A stretch of DNA of 64,000 nucleotides from Ecdyonurus torrentis. Lineage: Eukaryota; Arthropoda; Insecta; Ephemeroptera; Heptageniidae. Under the pieces are notes generated by a model, which was not told the DNA's origin, made no database searches, and saw only the letters and a program-made list of their open reading frames with translations. Position numbers and translations under genes: made by a program. Shown here piece after piece: positions 35,426-47,600 of this stretch; position 1 is the first letter of the stretch; each line of letters starts with the position of its first letter. The stretch is taken from contig OX439132.1 in NCBI GenBank assembly GCA_949318235.1, forward strand, positions 2,966,258 through 3,030,257, read 5' to 3'.

Positions 35426-36504
35426 GTTGCGACTCACACGTGTGGGTAGATAGAAACCAAAAGTAACAGCTGACGCAGATATTACCATATTTGGTTTATA
35501 GTTATTAAAAATTATAATAAATAAAATTTAAAATTTTTTTAAGTAAATTATTGTAGTACGATATGTCAACGTATTTTTATAAACATATTTATATACTTCA
35601 AATTTAAAACTAATATCGACTGACTTAATTATTATTTTCCAGTGTATAGCACACATTATTAATGTCAATATTCAATCAATCATTGTTTTAACCAAAATCA
35701 ATACAAAAAAGTGGCGTAACACGGCCTGCTATAGTTTTGAAGTACAGTTACGTGATCCAGTAACAAGTTGTTTACATGTCTGTGACAACTTGGTTGTAAT
35801 TTATCACATTACACACAGATCTAATATCACATTTATATCAAACTGTCACACCGAACATTATTAATTATACTCGCTTTTGTATGAAAATATATTATTATGT
35901 TTATGTGACTTTTTTTTGCATCATATATTTTGTGGGTAGAAAATAAAAGAAGAAATTTGTGTTATACGTGGGCCGACTTTATTCTTTTGATACACATAAA
36001 TCTTGACTTATTCAAATTTTTGATTAAAACATGCATGGGACCTTGTTTTTTTTTTTTTTTTTTTTTTTTTACTGTACGATTACGAACGATCGCTGATGCA
36101 TGGACCTTTTTTTTTTCTTTTCTTGCATAAGAATATAACTAGAAATTTATATTTGTAAAAAAAGTTTTTTTTTTTTTTTTGTTACAGTATTAATATAAAT
36201 GTGTTGTATAATTTACAACTCTTATTACTTGTTGTCTGTACCAACGAAATGTTTATATTTTTAACATTTATTGAACTTGAGGGGTCAGGGACTATTGAGG
36301 TCAAATGTCATCGATATTGATTGATTAACTTTATTTACTTGCTGGGAACTGTTAACTTAATTTTAGTGATATTATATAACTAAACGTTTTATAAAAGTTA
36401 CGTTTTTTTAATGCCAAATAACGAGAAATTTGTTTTTCTTTTTCTGTGCAAATTTAGATAAATTTATCTAAAAATATTTTACAATTTTTTTCCATTAAGT
36501 CTTC
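35426..36504. other. AT-rich DNA, T runs, no gene seen
   Basis: T runs near 36048-36070 and 36166-36180. No coding signal. Confidence 0.45.
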
Positions 36505-36510
36505 AGAGAA

Positions 36511-36567
<57 letters not shown>
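36505..36567 (+). repeat. (GA)n microsatellite
   Basis: AG run with GAAAGA interruptions in its first 20 bp. Confidence 0.95.
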
Positions 36568-36570
<3 letters not shown>

Positions 36571-37344
36571 TCATGTCATAGTTATTTTCTTTTTTGTGAT
36601 ATTAAATTTGTAATTTTTTTTCTTTGCTACGTATTAATATTAATTATTATTCCCCTCTTATTATAATTTTGTATGTAATAAAAAAATTTCATGAATGTTT
36701 TGTGTTGGGGTTAGCTAGGTGTAAGAGTGGGCCAGACATATTGTCAGGCTTAAACCTCGACCTTTCAAAAATGTGCATTTTGCATTTTTTTTTTCTTTGC
36801 ATTTTTTTTAATAAAGACGATTATTTATTTATTCATAAAAAGTGAAACATTTTACATTTCCCAACAATGTATAATATGTTTTGTTGAAATGAGATATGAA
36901 ATGCGACTAGAATGTTCCTCCAATATATTTATATTAAATTTGAAATGTTTTTCATCAAAAAGTGCGCACGAATGCTTCAGTATGTTGATATATAGATATC
37001 GCAATTGTTCATACATGCTTGCAAAGTTTTACCATCTATATGTATGCCACAAATATTCAGCGACTAAAATTTATTCAATACAATGCGTACAGTACAGCAT
37101 TCTTGAGCAATATGAAACTTGTGACGTCACTCACCCCCCAACAGTTGACGATATCTTCAATAAGATTATCAATAAAAGCAAAAGAAGAAGTTTATCGATT
37201 TTTTTATGTTTTTTTTTATTGTAAATTTTATCTAACTTTTGTCTCGATATGAAAGAAAATATCGAAGTCAGAAATATGAAATTTGACACGGACAAAAATA
37301 AATAATGTGCGGCCAATTTGAGCAACACTTAGCGGGTCAAAAAT
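36568..37344. other. AT-rich DNA, two overlapping open frames, no exon evidence
   Basis: Frames of 111 and 77 codons around 36889-37252 have biased Ile/Lys/Ser/Tyr composition and no recognised motif. Overlapping frames in AT-rich DNA argue for chance. Confidence 0.4.
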
Positions 37345-37560
37345 AAAAACGTATAATAATTATTTTAATTATGTTATAGCTCATTTTAGGCATCATTTGT
37401 CCCGCATATTGTACAACATATTATTATTACATAATAAATGTGATGCATGGCATAAATATTATGTTGTATAAAGTTGTATATAGCATAATTATTTATGCTG
37501 TATCAGTTTTGGAATATTTATGCTATAATGACAGATGAATAGCGTAATTTATATTTTATT
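37345..37560 (+). mobile_element. Family A element
   Basis: Contains ACGTATAATAATTATTTTAA, ATATTATGTTGTATAAAG, TATAGCATAATTATTTATGC and AGCGTAATTTATATTTTATT in family order. Ends are approximate. Confidence 0.55.
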
Positions 37561-37746
37561 CGTGGTATTATGGAATACATAATAGTTTCTTACAATGAAA
37601 AAGAAGTATAACCTCGGAGTTACAAATGGATCTAGTCTATACTATGTTTTATTTCAATTTCTATCTCTGCAATAACTTTCTTACAAAACAATGAAAATGA
37701 CACTTATAAATGCGATGTTAAAGAATAATATAGCATATTAGAGATT

Positions 37747-37785
<39 letters not shown>
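37747..37785 (+). repeat. (GA)n microsatellite
   Basis: 39 bp with one AAAG interruption. Confidence 0.95.
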
Positions 37786-38052
37786 TGATAGATATTCTTA
37801 CTATAAAGCCCTTTACTATAAATAGATTTGAAATTTCCTCTCAAATTTCTAAAATTGACCTTAATAATGCGACTAAACGTTGAATTTAAATATCAATAAA
37901 TTTAAAACTCGCGCCACGATTACCTAATTTGAGAATATCAAGTCCATGGCTTGCAGTGAAAGAAATCTTCTTCATAATATTGGTACAAACAAATATTTAT
38001 CTCTTTTGAAAGTGGTGATCAGACGTGAAGATAAACGTGGCTTGTTTATTGC

Positions 38053-38173
<121 letters not shown>

Positions 38174-38463
38174 ATGAGTATCAATTTAATAAAAGAAAGA
38201 GAAAAGGGTGTAAATTATAAATAATAAATCAAACTAAGGCATTCAGTTGTATAATTTTTATTAAAATGATTTTATCTCAAGAAAATCAAAATAAATTTGA
38301 TAGTTTTATATATAAGGAGTCGTCTGCCTGCTTGCATGCCTTTCACATTTTTTTTTTTTTTTTACTTTAAATTAATTTTTATAATTTATTTTTTAACGAT
38401 TCTAAATTCATGATGTTAATATCTATTTGTGTATCTACTTATTTGTTTATTTATTACTTAAAT

Positions 38464-38569
<106 letters not shown>

Positions 38570-38639
38570 GTTACACGAATGGTTTCATCATTGGAATTGT
38601 TCTTTGTTGTCCCATTAGTTACTGGAAACTGGAAGTACA

Positions 38640-38870
38640 AAAATAAATACGTAATAATTACACCAGGCCATATTCAGTAACATTTGTTAATTCAATATTT
38701 ATAGCCTTATATCTGATAATGACTAATAATATAATAACATATAAATATTATGTGTACAGCATAATTATAGATAATATGCTTTGTAATTTAGCATTAATAA
38801 ATAATCATAATTTAGCATCATAAAATGACATAAATGCAGCATAAACAACGTAGTTTATTGTGTGCATGTA
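38640..38870 (+). mobile_element. Family A element
   Basis: Starts AATACGTAATAATTACACCA and ends AAATGCAGCATAAACAACGTAG. Internal TTATGTGTACAGCATAATTA is family-typical. Confidence 0.65.
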
Positions 38871-38871
38871 T

Positions 38872-38944
38872 AGAGGGGGTTAATATTGCATCCCCATTAG
38901 AGAACTATGGTCAAGTTCTCTAATCCCCTTGCTCCTCCAACGAG
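38872..38944 (+). repeat. Compact hairpin
   Basis: TTAGAGAAC and GTTCTCTAA pair around TATGGTCAA, with flanking GGGG/CCCC runs that could extend the stem imperfectly. No known RNA family is recognised. Confidence 0.5.
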
Positions 38945-39848
38945 GTACTAGACTGTATTGTGTATGTATATCTACAGTCAAGCAAGCATGACACCTGTTG
39001 CCTGCTGCTCACTGCAGTGACTTGAAAGAGGATCCGCTTTAACTATGTCACTTCCGGTTGTTCCAGTATACAGTAGCGAAGTATTAAGTTTGTCTGGCTA
39101 CAGTCGATATCTTGCACAATATGTCATCTTTCACATTTTATTATAAGTCCCATGACTTACAGCGCAGAAGACCATACATGTAATATAAGAAATAACAATA
39201 AAAACAAAAGTACACACATACACATTGCATGGTTTATTAGTGCCAAAAAAAATCATTGCTATTGTTTACTATTTTGATATTAAAAGTTCTTACAACAAAG
39301 CTATTATGTGGAGCAGTTTTTTATCAGGCAGGACATTAAAAGGGAAATACAGAATTGTATAGACCATTCTGACTCAGAGAGCCTCTGTTTTGTTATATAA
39401 AAATTATTAGCATTGCGGGTGTCATATGAGTGGACACTGCAAATTAAATATATTGTAAATATTCTTAAAGTTTGAACATATTCACAAATATAAAAGCATC
39501 AGATCTCTCTCCACTATATTTGATTAATCTTTGAGTATGCGTGTAAAGTGACCTCCATATAACTGGCAAAAATTGATAAATTGTATTGTATACAACACAT
39601 TCTTGTATAATATTTAACAATGAAAACCTAACAGTTTTTGTATGTGCGGAAATATCGCATTTTCTGCATCTTTTGACGTCAGAAATTGAACAATACCGAC
39701 TTTCAATAACAACAACAATGCACCTTGCATTTCCGCGGTCTTACACTTCGTATAACAAAACAGAGATTTAATATGTTTACAATATTACCTTGCTAATTTG
39801 TTATTAATTATCGTTTAATTAAATATATGTTTTTCTTTTGTTTTCCAG
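38945..39848. other. AT-rich DNA upstream of a splice-like site
   Basis: No gene recognised. The last 20 bp form the strong polypyrimidine/acceptor discussed at 39849. Confidence 0.45.
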
Positions 39849-39890
39849 GTGAGTGCAGATTTATTTTGCTGTTCTATGACGGTTAATACT
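39849..39890 (+). CDS. Candidate 42-nt microexon with recursive-splice start
   Basis: Preceded by TTTTTCTTTTGTTTTCCAG, a textbook acceptor, and followed by GTAAGT, a textbook donor. The exon itself begins GTGAGT, which would rebuild a donor once joined to an upstream exon. This is the layout of recursive splice exons known from large introns of flies and vertebrates. It is 42 nt (14 codons) and open in the frame reading VSADLFCCSMTVNT. No flanking exon of the same gene is identified. A chance juxtaposition is possible. Confidence 0.3.
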
Positions 39891-40489
39891 GTAAGTTTTT
39901 AAGATTTTTTTTTTTTAATTTAATTAATATACAATTAGTTATTATGATAAACAATTAAAATACACTTATTGCCGTGACCTGCTAGCGTGACTAACACGTA
40001 CTACAAAATATTTTAGCATAAGTCGAACCTGAGTCGAACGTTCGTTCGTTTGTTTGCCATTCAAAACAGTTTCACATCCAGGCACCGGAAGTGAGCAGGT
40101 GAGGCGTGCGGAATGATTTTTCAGCTCTGGTGATTTCCTCCCTGCGGGACCTTCTTCTTTATTTACTATGCCATACTATACCACCCTCTCTCTCTCGTAT
40201 ACATTAGCAAGTTAATGATATTCTTATATATAAATTTAAATATATGAACCAACGGTCGATGGGTGTGGGAAAAACACCAACAACAATGATTTGATGCGCC
40301 TTTGTCATAAGAATGTGTGCATAGATTTGTCTGTCTGTCTGTCTATATTTATTGTTGTTGTAAACTATTTTATAATAACGTATCATTTAAATTGAATAAA
40401 GCTATAAATTTACAGTGTTCGCTGTGATAATAATAATTTTTATCTTGAATGAAAATGAATGGAAAAAATCGTTGCTCAAATTAATGCAG
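39891..40489. other. AT-rich DNA with small GC-rich patch
   Basis: A GC-richer patch near 40075-40160 (CAGGCACCGGAAGTGAGCAG) has no convincing frame. Confidence 0.45.
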
Positions 40490-40700
40490 TAAATAAAATT
40501 AACGAATAAATAAACAAATAAATAAAAATAATTAATAAATAAGTGTGTAAATAAATTTAATAAATAAATATATAAATAAATTAATAAATAAATAAATAAT
40601 AAATAAATGAACAAATGAGTAAATAAATAAATAAATTTAATTAATAAATAAATAAATAAATAAGTTAGTATAAAAGAAAAAAAAATAAATAAAAATAAAG
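40490..40700 (+). repeat. (AATA)n-rich low-complexity tract
   Basis: Dense AAATAAAT repeats. Ile/Tyr/Leu frames on the other strand are artefacts. Confidence 0.9.
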
Positions 40701-41483
40701 CCTCAGAAAACGCTGCAGCTCAAAGTTAAACTATTTCTCTGATATTTGAAAGCCACTCTTGTTGTGAGAACGCAGCCTCGAGTCATATTTTACATTTCAC
40801 TAATTTATTCTCAAATATCACTGCAGAGCAGACTAAAATAAAGTCATATAATTTTAACAAAACATGCGAACAAATTAAAAAAAGAAGAAAAAAAGTTGAG
40901 CGACACGCAAATTTCTTGAAGTTGATCGAACTTTGCCGCTACAGATCAATTTGTTTGTTTGTAGTTTTCATGGGAAGTGAACAAGGAAAACTTTAACAAG
41001 AAGAGCCAGCTCCGTACTTCATCTGTGCACCTTGCTCATGCATGTGATTGACATATTTCTATGTCTTGCATTTTTCATTTTCCATTTTTGTTAACATATA
41101 AGTTAGAACACGTAGAAGTGAGCCTATGTAGCTCTCATTTCAATTTTTATAGTATAATTAAAAAATATAATTAAACCAATTGTTGCAATAGTTACCTTAA
41201 AGAACAAGATGAAATAATAATAATAATAATAAAAAAGGTTCCGCAATATGAAATTAGAAATTTCTAAACGAGCACCTCTTGCCAAATCGACTGTGATCGG
41301 CTTTTGCGTGGTGTAGGTAAAATATATTGGTACATGGTCGGTAGTCAATCATTGCCATTTACATCTATTGTTTTCTTACAAAAAAAAAAAAAAAAAAAAA
41401 TGTTTATATTGTAGTAATTCAAACTTCAGGTTAAATCAAACATCACGTCACTACGTTTTGACTAAAAATATAAAATGATAAAA

Positions 41484-41515
41484 CTACAGGTGAAGTAGCT
41501 AGCCAGGTAGTTCAC
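41484..41515 (+). repeat. Single copy of the AGGTGAAGTAGCTAGC core
   Basis: ACTACAGGTGAAGTAGCTAG then CCAGGTAGTTCA is the same core as the arrays at 29055-29215 and 31400-31575. Confidence 0.8.
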
Positions 41516-41717
41516 TATTGGAAGTCAGTATAATTTTACCTGTATCTGTAAACTTGATATATATATGTTTTGCCAGTGTAGATTTGTGTTCTCACAGATT
41601 TGTGGTTTACTGAGTGTACATAGACGTACTGTACATATAGATGTGAAACCTAATAGTTTAATTGACGTTGGTGTCTTGTTGATAATTGTAATGTGTGTCC
41701 ACCGTTGTGGAGCACGT

Positions 41718-41720
<3 letters not shown>

Positions 41721-41772
<52 letters not shown>
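41721..41772 (+). repeat. (GA)n microsatellite
   Basis: 52-bp AG run. Confidence 0.97.
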
Positions 41773-41773
<1 letters not shown>

Positions 41774-42818
41774 AGTTCTAGACCGATGATTATGTCACAC
41801 AATACGGTTACCTTGTATATCAAATTTTGAAACTTAATTTAGCAACAAGTAAGTAAGTAAGTAAAGTAAAAAGTTTTGTGTTGAAGTAGACGAGCGTGTA
41901 ATTATACATTAATTACAGAGCACAGGGAGATTTGTATAGTGTGAACTGTAATCACTGGATCAGCCCTGACTGATATATAATATATATATATATATATATA
42001 TGTATAGAGACGGACAGAGTAAGATAGAGACTGAGGACAAAATCATATCGAGTATGTATGTCCTATCTACTTTTAGCTTACGTCTGCAGTTAGAGCTCTT
42101 TCTGCTTCCACAGTCTTTAAAAACATTTTATTTTTATTATTATTTGAATGGAGCATATCGGAAAGGGTACTTTACATTTACATTACATAAATGGCATAAA
42201 AGTGTGTCTCGTATATTTTTATATATATTTTGAAAATGCTAAACGTTCAAATTGTACTCTCTTATTTTTGTGTTTTTGTCTCGTAATCAGTGGCGGCCCG
42301 TCAAATTGGGCGCCCGGGGGATAAACTTGCGGTGCGCCCCAACCCACCCATAGAAATAGTATATAATGAGGCGAATGGGGGGAAGCCCCCTTATGGCGCC
42401 GCAGGCGCGATTTTTTTGGGTGCCACGCCCCTTTTTGGCAGAAAATGCAAAATTAGTATACTAAAAAGAATTTGCTATTACAATTCAAGTACTTCAAATT
42501 TAATATTTTCTACACCATTTGAGCATAAAATTGAAGAAAAATGTTGATATTTTTTTTCTTCAATATATAAGAACATGATTCTAAATTGCGTTTTAAAAAT
42601 TTCTTTACGACAGTATAAGGTAGTATATAGTATGCACTTTAAGGTAGGATTGTATTTTTCTTTTCTGTATTAAGTAGAGTGTGCTATACCCAAAAATTAA
42701 ATTTAGAAAAATTCTATCTCAAAAACTGCCTCTCGTCACAACAGAGTGTGAAAGTGTCGCAAAATACACCCCCAATGCTAATGAAACTATATATTTAAAC
42801 CCCGATTTTAACCCATGC

Positions 42819-42848
<30 letters not shown>

Positions 42849-42849
<1 letters not shown>

Positions 42850-43625
42850 CAGGGTGTTTATTTAAATTTTTACTTTTTCAGAGGCGTTTTTTAATATGAA
42901 GTTTATTGACCAATTAGACTTTTTATACATCAAAGTAAAGCTTAAGTTTTGGTATTTTGTTTTCTGTTTTTATAAATGTGATTTATCGATTTTTCTTTTG
43001 ACTAGATGCAAAACAATACGAAGAGCGATTTTTTCGAAAAACAGACGTTAGCAAACAGCATTTTCCTAAAAACCAAAAAAACACTTATTAAATTTTTTTT
43101 CTTAGTTAAAAGTGATGATAAGCAAATGACATTAAGGTTTTCCCAAGTGGGAACCATTTGTAGCCCGGCAGTTGTCAAGTCAAAACTGCAAATCGAGCCA
43201 GACGCATTGCGGAGCATCTACGCCGTGATGGACTCGATAGAATCAGTAATCCTGATGGTGTCGCTTCAACTCGGGGATATATTGCACTGGAGTCTTAAAA
43301 ACTTTGTCTTTGACGCCCCACTAGAAAAAATCATGTGAGGTGAAGTCTGGTGATCTCGATGCCCAAGCTGTGGGTCCATCTCGGCCAATCCAGCCTTTGT
43401 TTACATCGAAATCTGGCGCAATCGAGAGTTTTTATCTTCAAAAATGAACTGTTACGACACTTACTGATTAAAATGAAAACCACGTGACATAACTCCTTTT
43501 TGCAAACATTTTTAAAAATGTCAAAATTTGTGCTTTAAATTGATATATAACAAGTTGCAATTGTAAAAAAATTTCATAGTGAAATCAGCCTCTAAAATTG
43601 TAAAAATTTTAAAAAAAAAACCTGT
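42849..43625 (-). mobile_element. Nested mariner/Tc-type element, 777 bp
   Basis: Begins ACAGGGTGTTTATTTAAA within an (AT)n run and ends CCTGT before AT. The inverted ends (ACAGG..TTTAAATTTTTAC..CAGAGGC versus ACAGG..TTAAAATTTTTAC..TAGAGGC) align over about 40 bp. TA is present at both borders. It carries a minus-strand transposase remnant. Confidence 0.8.
43130..43440 (-). pseudogene. Broken mariner/Tc-superfamily (DDE) transposase, C-terminal part
   Basis: On the minus strand the frame reads GWIGRDGPTAWASRSPDF, TSHDFF, a stop, WGVKDKVFKTPVQYIPELK, a stop, then LDLQF and CRATNGSH. This is the familiar RWIGRxGP..WPPRSPDLTPxDFFLWG..KDxVY block and the Cys-rich C-terminal end of mariner-like transposases. 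It includes the last catalytic aspartate region (HDFF). In-frame stops at TAG and TGA codons, and the lack of the first two catalytic aspartates in this short body, mean it cannot make active enzyme. Family membership is confident; subfamily is not. Confidence 0.85.
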
Positions 43626-43701
43626 ATATTAGGTGTTTAAAAAATGCTTTTCAGGTTGAGAAGTTTGCTTCTAAAATTTGATTTTACGGATTCATCCACA
43701 A

Positions 43702-43705
<4 letters not shown>

Positions 43706-43731
<26 letters not shown>
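43706..43731 (+). repeat. Poly(T) run
   Basis: About 26 T, inside the 2.03-kb hAT element and outside the nested mariner. Confidence 0.9.
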
Positions 43732-43735
<4 letters not shown>

Positions 43736-44434
43736 GTGACCCATGTAAATTTAAATAAAATTATGCTATTTGCAATAATTTTGTTCTTCGTAAAATCTCG
43801 TAAAAATCGTTTTTGAACTCAAAGTCAATAAAAGTTTATCTGTACAATATATTTTAGAACACGCTATTTAGTATTTTTTGTTCAAGTAAAATATTGCGTA
43901 CGAAGAGCTTGACGTTTTGTATCTTTTACTTAATAAATTTGGGGAAGATTTTATTTGAGACAAAATTTAAGTTACATACTTTACGAACTCCACACATAAT
44001 TATTTGTGGAGAAAACTGTTACTTGGCTCATTATAAAAATAAAAATAATAAAATAAAAAAAATATATAACTTTTAAAAATTATATAAAAAATATAATTAT
44101 ATACGCATGTAAAATGCTTCACTATTTTACAGATTGTGCATTATCAAACTTCAATTTCATATGCTTTTGTCTTTAAGACTGTTTTATTGTAGTTTTTATA
44201 ACAATTTATTAGGGCACTTATTTCTCTCGCCTGTGCGCCCTTTTTACTCCGGCGCCCTTTTTACCCCGGCGCCCGGGGGAAATGTCCCCTCATCCCCCTC
44301 TATTGGGCCGCCACTGTCTCGTATATTCGTATAAGTCTGTCTTCAGTCAGTGCGGTAGTTTCCTAAAACACACACATTATTTCACAATGCTAAAGTTTAG
44401 AGGACCTTATTTTTCAGCACATTTCACCAATAGC

Positions 44435-44936
44435 TTCCAATACATAATATTTTCGTCAATTTTTTATCTCAGCAATAACCTCCAGTACATAATATTTGTA
44501 TTATTTTACTTAAAACATGCCAGTACGTGCCTTGCTTTGCTATATACAATTCAAACGTCAGACTCCCAGTGCAGTATAGTTTTCTCATATAATACACAAC
44601 GCTAAATGCTATATATTTTATATAACAGCAAATTAGAGGATCCTTCTATCGTCCCGCGGTACTCCTGACTACTTAACATGCAAGCTTCACCAGTACTCAC
44701 GTCAATTATAGTTTGTATATTGTAATGTGAATTGTATGTACAGACATCCTCGTTGTGTAACGGCTAAAAGATTCTGCATGTGCGTCGAGAAATTGATATG
44801 AATAAGAAAAACTTCATAAATCATGAGCTAGATATTTTTGGCAAACTTTTATTCATCAATTCTTCTTCTGTGATACTAGTCTACCTTGGGAAGACGTGAA
44901 TAACAAATGACATTCTCACGCGCTCGCTCGCGGCAG
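44435..44936. other. AT-rich DNA, no gene seen
   Basis: TCCAGTACATAATATTTGTA echoes TCCAATACATAATATTTTCG 60 bp earlier, a small local duplication. Otherwise nothing. Confidence 0.45.
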
Positions 44937-45017
44937 CGAGAGAGAGAGAGAGAGGGCTCAGAAACTTGAGATTCTCTCTCTCTCAACAATGACACTCTCT
45001 CTCTCTCTCTCTCTCTC
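44937..45017 (+). repeat. GA run facing CT runs
   Basis: GAGAGAGAGAGAGAGA (44938-44955), then CTCTCTCTC (44973 on) and CTCTCTCTCTCTCTC (44996-45017), an inverted purine/pyrimidine arrangement. Confidence 0.9.
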
Positions 45018-46473
45018 CTGAGATATTTTACATAACAAACAAGTGCTCGCCAGCAAACACTGCTTGATATCAAAAGATTTTTATTTCGCACACGATGTTC
45101 ATACGCGCACTCACTCACACACACACGTGCACCTAACATAATGCTATAGAGAATATGTATAAACTTAATTTTCATTATGCCAGGAATATTGTGTTACTTC
45201 AGCCCCTCTGTCCTACACATCCGTGCTTTGCAAATTGTTACATCATAAAAAATTTGCATAATATTTCATAGTACGTTATTTATATACAATAAAACTTTTT
45301 CTTATCTATAGCTGAAAGAAATATTATATTACATTTTTTTTTTACTTGCAATTGAATTTCAGGCAAATTTTTGTATACCGAAATTTCTTTTATCTATTTT
45401 GTGATGAGAAAATAATTTTATGAACAAAATTTCTTTAATTTTTTAATTGTGCATAATCTCAACTCAATATGTGGATCAGGGTTAACTTCAAGTGGGTAGA
45501 TAGAAACCATTTTTAGGTTAACGTATCGTATTAATGTTCTGAATTCTAAGATTTTTTTCTATCTAAAATGTGCATATTGGACTATTTTATTAGGGGAAAA
45601 AAAAAAAAAAAAGAAAAAAAAAAAAAGAAAGGTAGATTGAAAGATTTGCGAATACCATGCAAAGTTTGCTACACTACTTTTGATAAGGAAAAAGGTATTT
45701 TATTTTTTACCTTACATTTTGGAGCTTATTTTTTTATTGAATTATTTTATTATTTCTATTTTTATGAATTCGATATTGCATGTACAGCATATTATACTTT
45801 TTTTTTTCTTCCCCTTCTTTTCCAAATCGTAATTTGTTGATTGCTGCAATTAAATGCAGCAATCAAAAAAGTTATATACTGGTGTGAATGTGTGTTGTTC
45901 TTATAGCCGCACTTCAATTACATTTAATTTATATTCCACCTTCAAACCAAACCAAATCAATAAAGTTTTACAAGACTGCTGTTATAAAATAAATGTAAAA
46001 GTGAGGAGGAAAAACGTTCAAAATTAAAACTTGATGCAATAAAAAGTGACTCAGATTTTCTCGCCTGCGGAGGATCACAAAATTTTACATAACTTACTTA
46101 CTTACTCATCACTTTGTATGTACAGTCGATGTGATGTTAATTTTATACTTCACTGACTGTACAGTACAAACACGTACACGTATAGTATACGTACAGACAC
46201 GGTGATATATATTTTCTCCATTAGGTCCGCAAATATTAAAGATATAAGAAATTGTGTTGTATAATTCAAAATGAAATAATTTATTATTCATTTATTATAT
46301 ATATATATACTTTTTTTTATGCAATTTGAAAAAAGATATATTTTGCATATACCCATGATATATATATTATTATGATATTAAGAATAGGCAGGCGATTTTA
46401 TCACCTCTCGTCGTAGCGGTTATAAAGCTAAAATAAAAAATAATAATACATTAATAATTAATACACATTGCTA
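45018..46473. other. AT-rich DNA with A/T tracts and one small hairpin
   Basis: Hairpin TTGATTGCTGCA / TGCAGCAATCAA at 45837-45866 with a 6-nt loop. A-rich tract at 45597-45630. No gene or terminator function is claimed. Confidence 0.5.
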
Positions 46474-47269
46474 AAAAAAAAAAAAAAAAATCAAAAAAAA
46501 AAAAATCAAAAATTAAAAATCAAAAATCAAAATCAAAATTAATGTAAAACTGAGCTTAATTTTCTTAATGATAGATCGTAATTATCTAATGACAATGTCA
46601 TGTATTCCTTATGTGGAGATTTGTTAAAGTATCTACTGTACGTATTGCCATTATAGACAATGTAGTAAAATTTTACAGTGCCACGACTGTACACCCCACA
46701 CAGGAAGACGTAAATTTTATACCAGACATGTGAGTGTACATGTTATCTTGTTATATTTTCAATGCGTAATGTCCAAATATATTCACTTCATCGATAATAC
46801 GATCGTTTTTTTTTATATTATAATAATAAAATATATAATAATAACTACCTAGGGGTGCGCACAACAAAAAAGTCGGCACAGAACAATATAGTAATAGGGT
46901 TGACAAATGACAACCCGCGGTGAAATCACAACCCTTATTACAAATAGGTCAGTTTGACCCGCTCGCTTTTATACATTATGGTTTGTCTAACACATACAAA
47001 AAAAAAAAAAAAAAAAAAATGCATACACAATATGTAAAATAAAAAATAATTTACTTCGATTTTTTTTTAATTCGTTAAAATGTCTTAAAACTGGTTTATT
47101 CGAAACAATTTGAATGCCTCAGTATTTCAATGACAATAATTATAATATACGCAGCATATAAAAAGGAAAATGTGTGAGATTAAAATTGCTAATTATTGTA
47201 GATAAAAACTAATGACTTTTGTGACTATAGTTCACTAACAGCATTTGTATATCCTTATACTGTATAATA
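46474..47269. other. AT-rich DNA with AAATC-type low complexity
   Basis: Repeated ATCAAAAA words at 46490-46545 and an A run near 46999-47019. The patch 46850-46975 has GGGTTGACAAATGACAACCC, a short palindrome. Confidence 0.45.
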
Positions 47270-47600
47270 ACTATGCGCATGACGTCATACTGAATGCGCC
47301 GCGACGCCATATATATATAATATTATGTATGTATATACTCACACACATACACTATTTCCCATCATAGGACAAATTTTTTTTTTATTAATTTTTTTTTCTC
47401 TCTCTCTCGCATACTTGTAAACCTAATTCAACCTATTAACAACATCAATGAACTCAAAAATATTGCTATAAGTATTTTTATATTTTTTATATAGGCAAAA
47501 TGTGTTATTTTCCCATACCTAATAGCCATGTTATCTAGTGCTCACATATGGCGTCAACTTTATAAGATGCAAGCAAGCACCCTATATGCTCAGATTGAAG
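47270..47600 (-). mobile_element. Family H element, copy 3
   Basis: Reverse orientation: GACGTCATACTGAATGCGCC, GCGACGCCATATA, AACCTATTAACA, AATATTGCTATAAGTATTTT, AGTGCTCACATATGGCGTCA and CAAGCAAGCACCCTATATGC. It matches copies at 19.4 and 35.2 kb in order. Confidence 0.7.

Larger units (their letters stand above)
42288..44316. mobile_element. hAT-like transposon, about 2.03 kb, non-autonomous
   Basis: Ends CAGTGGCGGCCC and GGGCCGCCACTG are perfect 12-bp inverted repeats. Both subterminal regions are GC-rich with GGCGCCCGGGGG, unlike the AT-rich interior. Flanks TCTCGTAA(T) and TCTCGTAT make an imperfect 8-bp target duplication. This fits a hAT element, but no hAT transposase frame is visible. 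A mariner-type element is nested at 42849-43625. Confidence 0.8.
42148..44434 (+). mobile_element. Family E-like element split by a hAT insertion
   Basis: The left part starts ATGGAGCATATCGG and has AAAAGTGTGTCTCGTAT. The right part resumes with GTGCGGTAGTTTCCTAAAA, ACAATGCTAAAGTTTAGAGG and ends near AATAGCTTCCAAT. The words follow the order in 32791-33006. The hAT-like element at 42288-44316 lies between. Divergence is high, so the assignment is tentative. Confidence 0.5.

Noticed and set aside
36889..37252. Overlapping frames of 111 and 77 codons
   Set aside because: Two overlapping frames with AT-driven composition and no recognised motif or splice context; chance is likelier.
42290..42547. 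85-codon frame beginning MAARQIGRPG
   Set aside because: It covers the GC-rich terminal inverted region of the hAT-like element and starts without ATG; no transposase motif.
43006..43338. Plus-strand 110-codon open frame
   Set aside because: It is the antisense shadow of the mariner-type transposase remnant on the minus strand.
45837..45866. Rho-independent terminator
   Set aside because: The hairpin followed by A-rich DNA looks like one, but the sequence is animal nuclear DNA with no bacterial genes.
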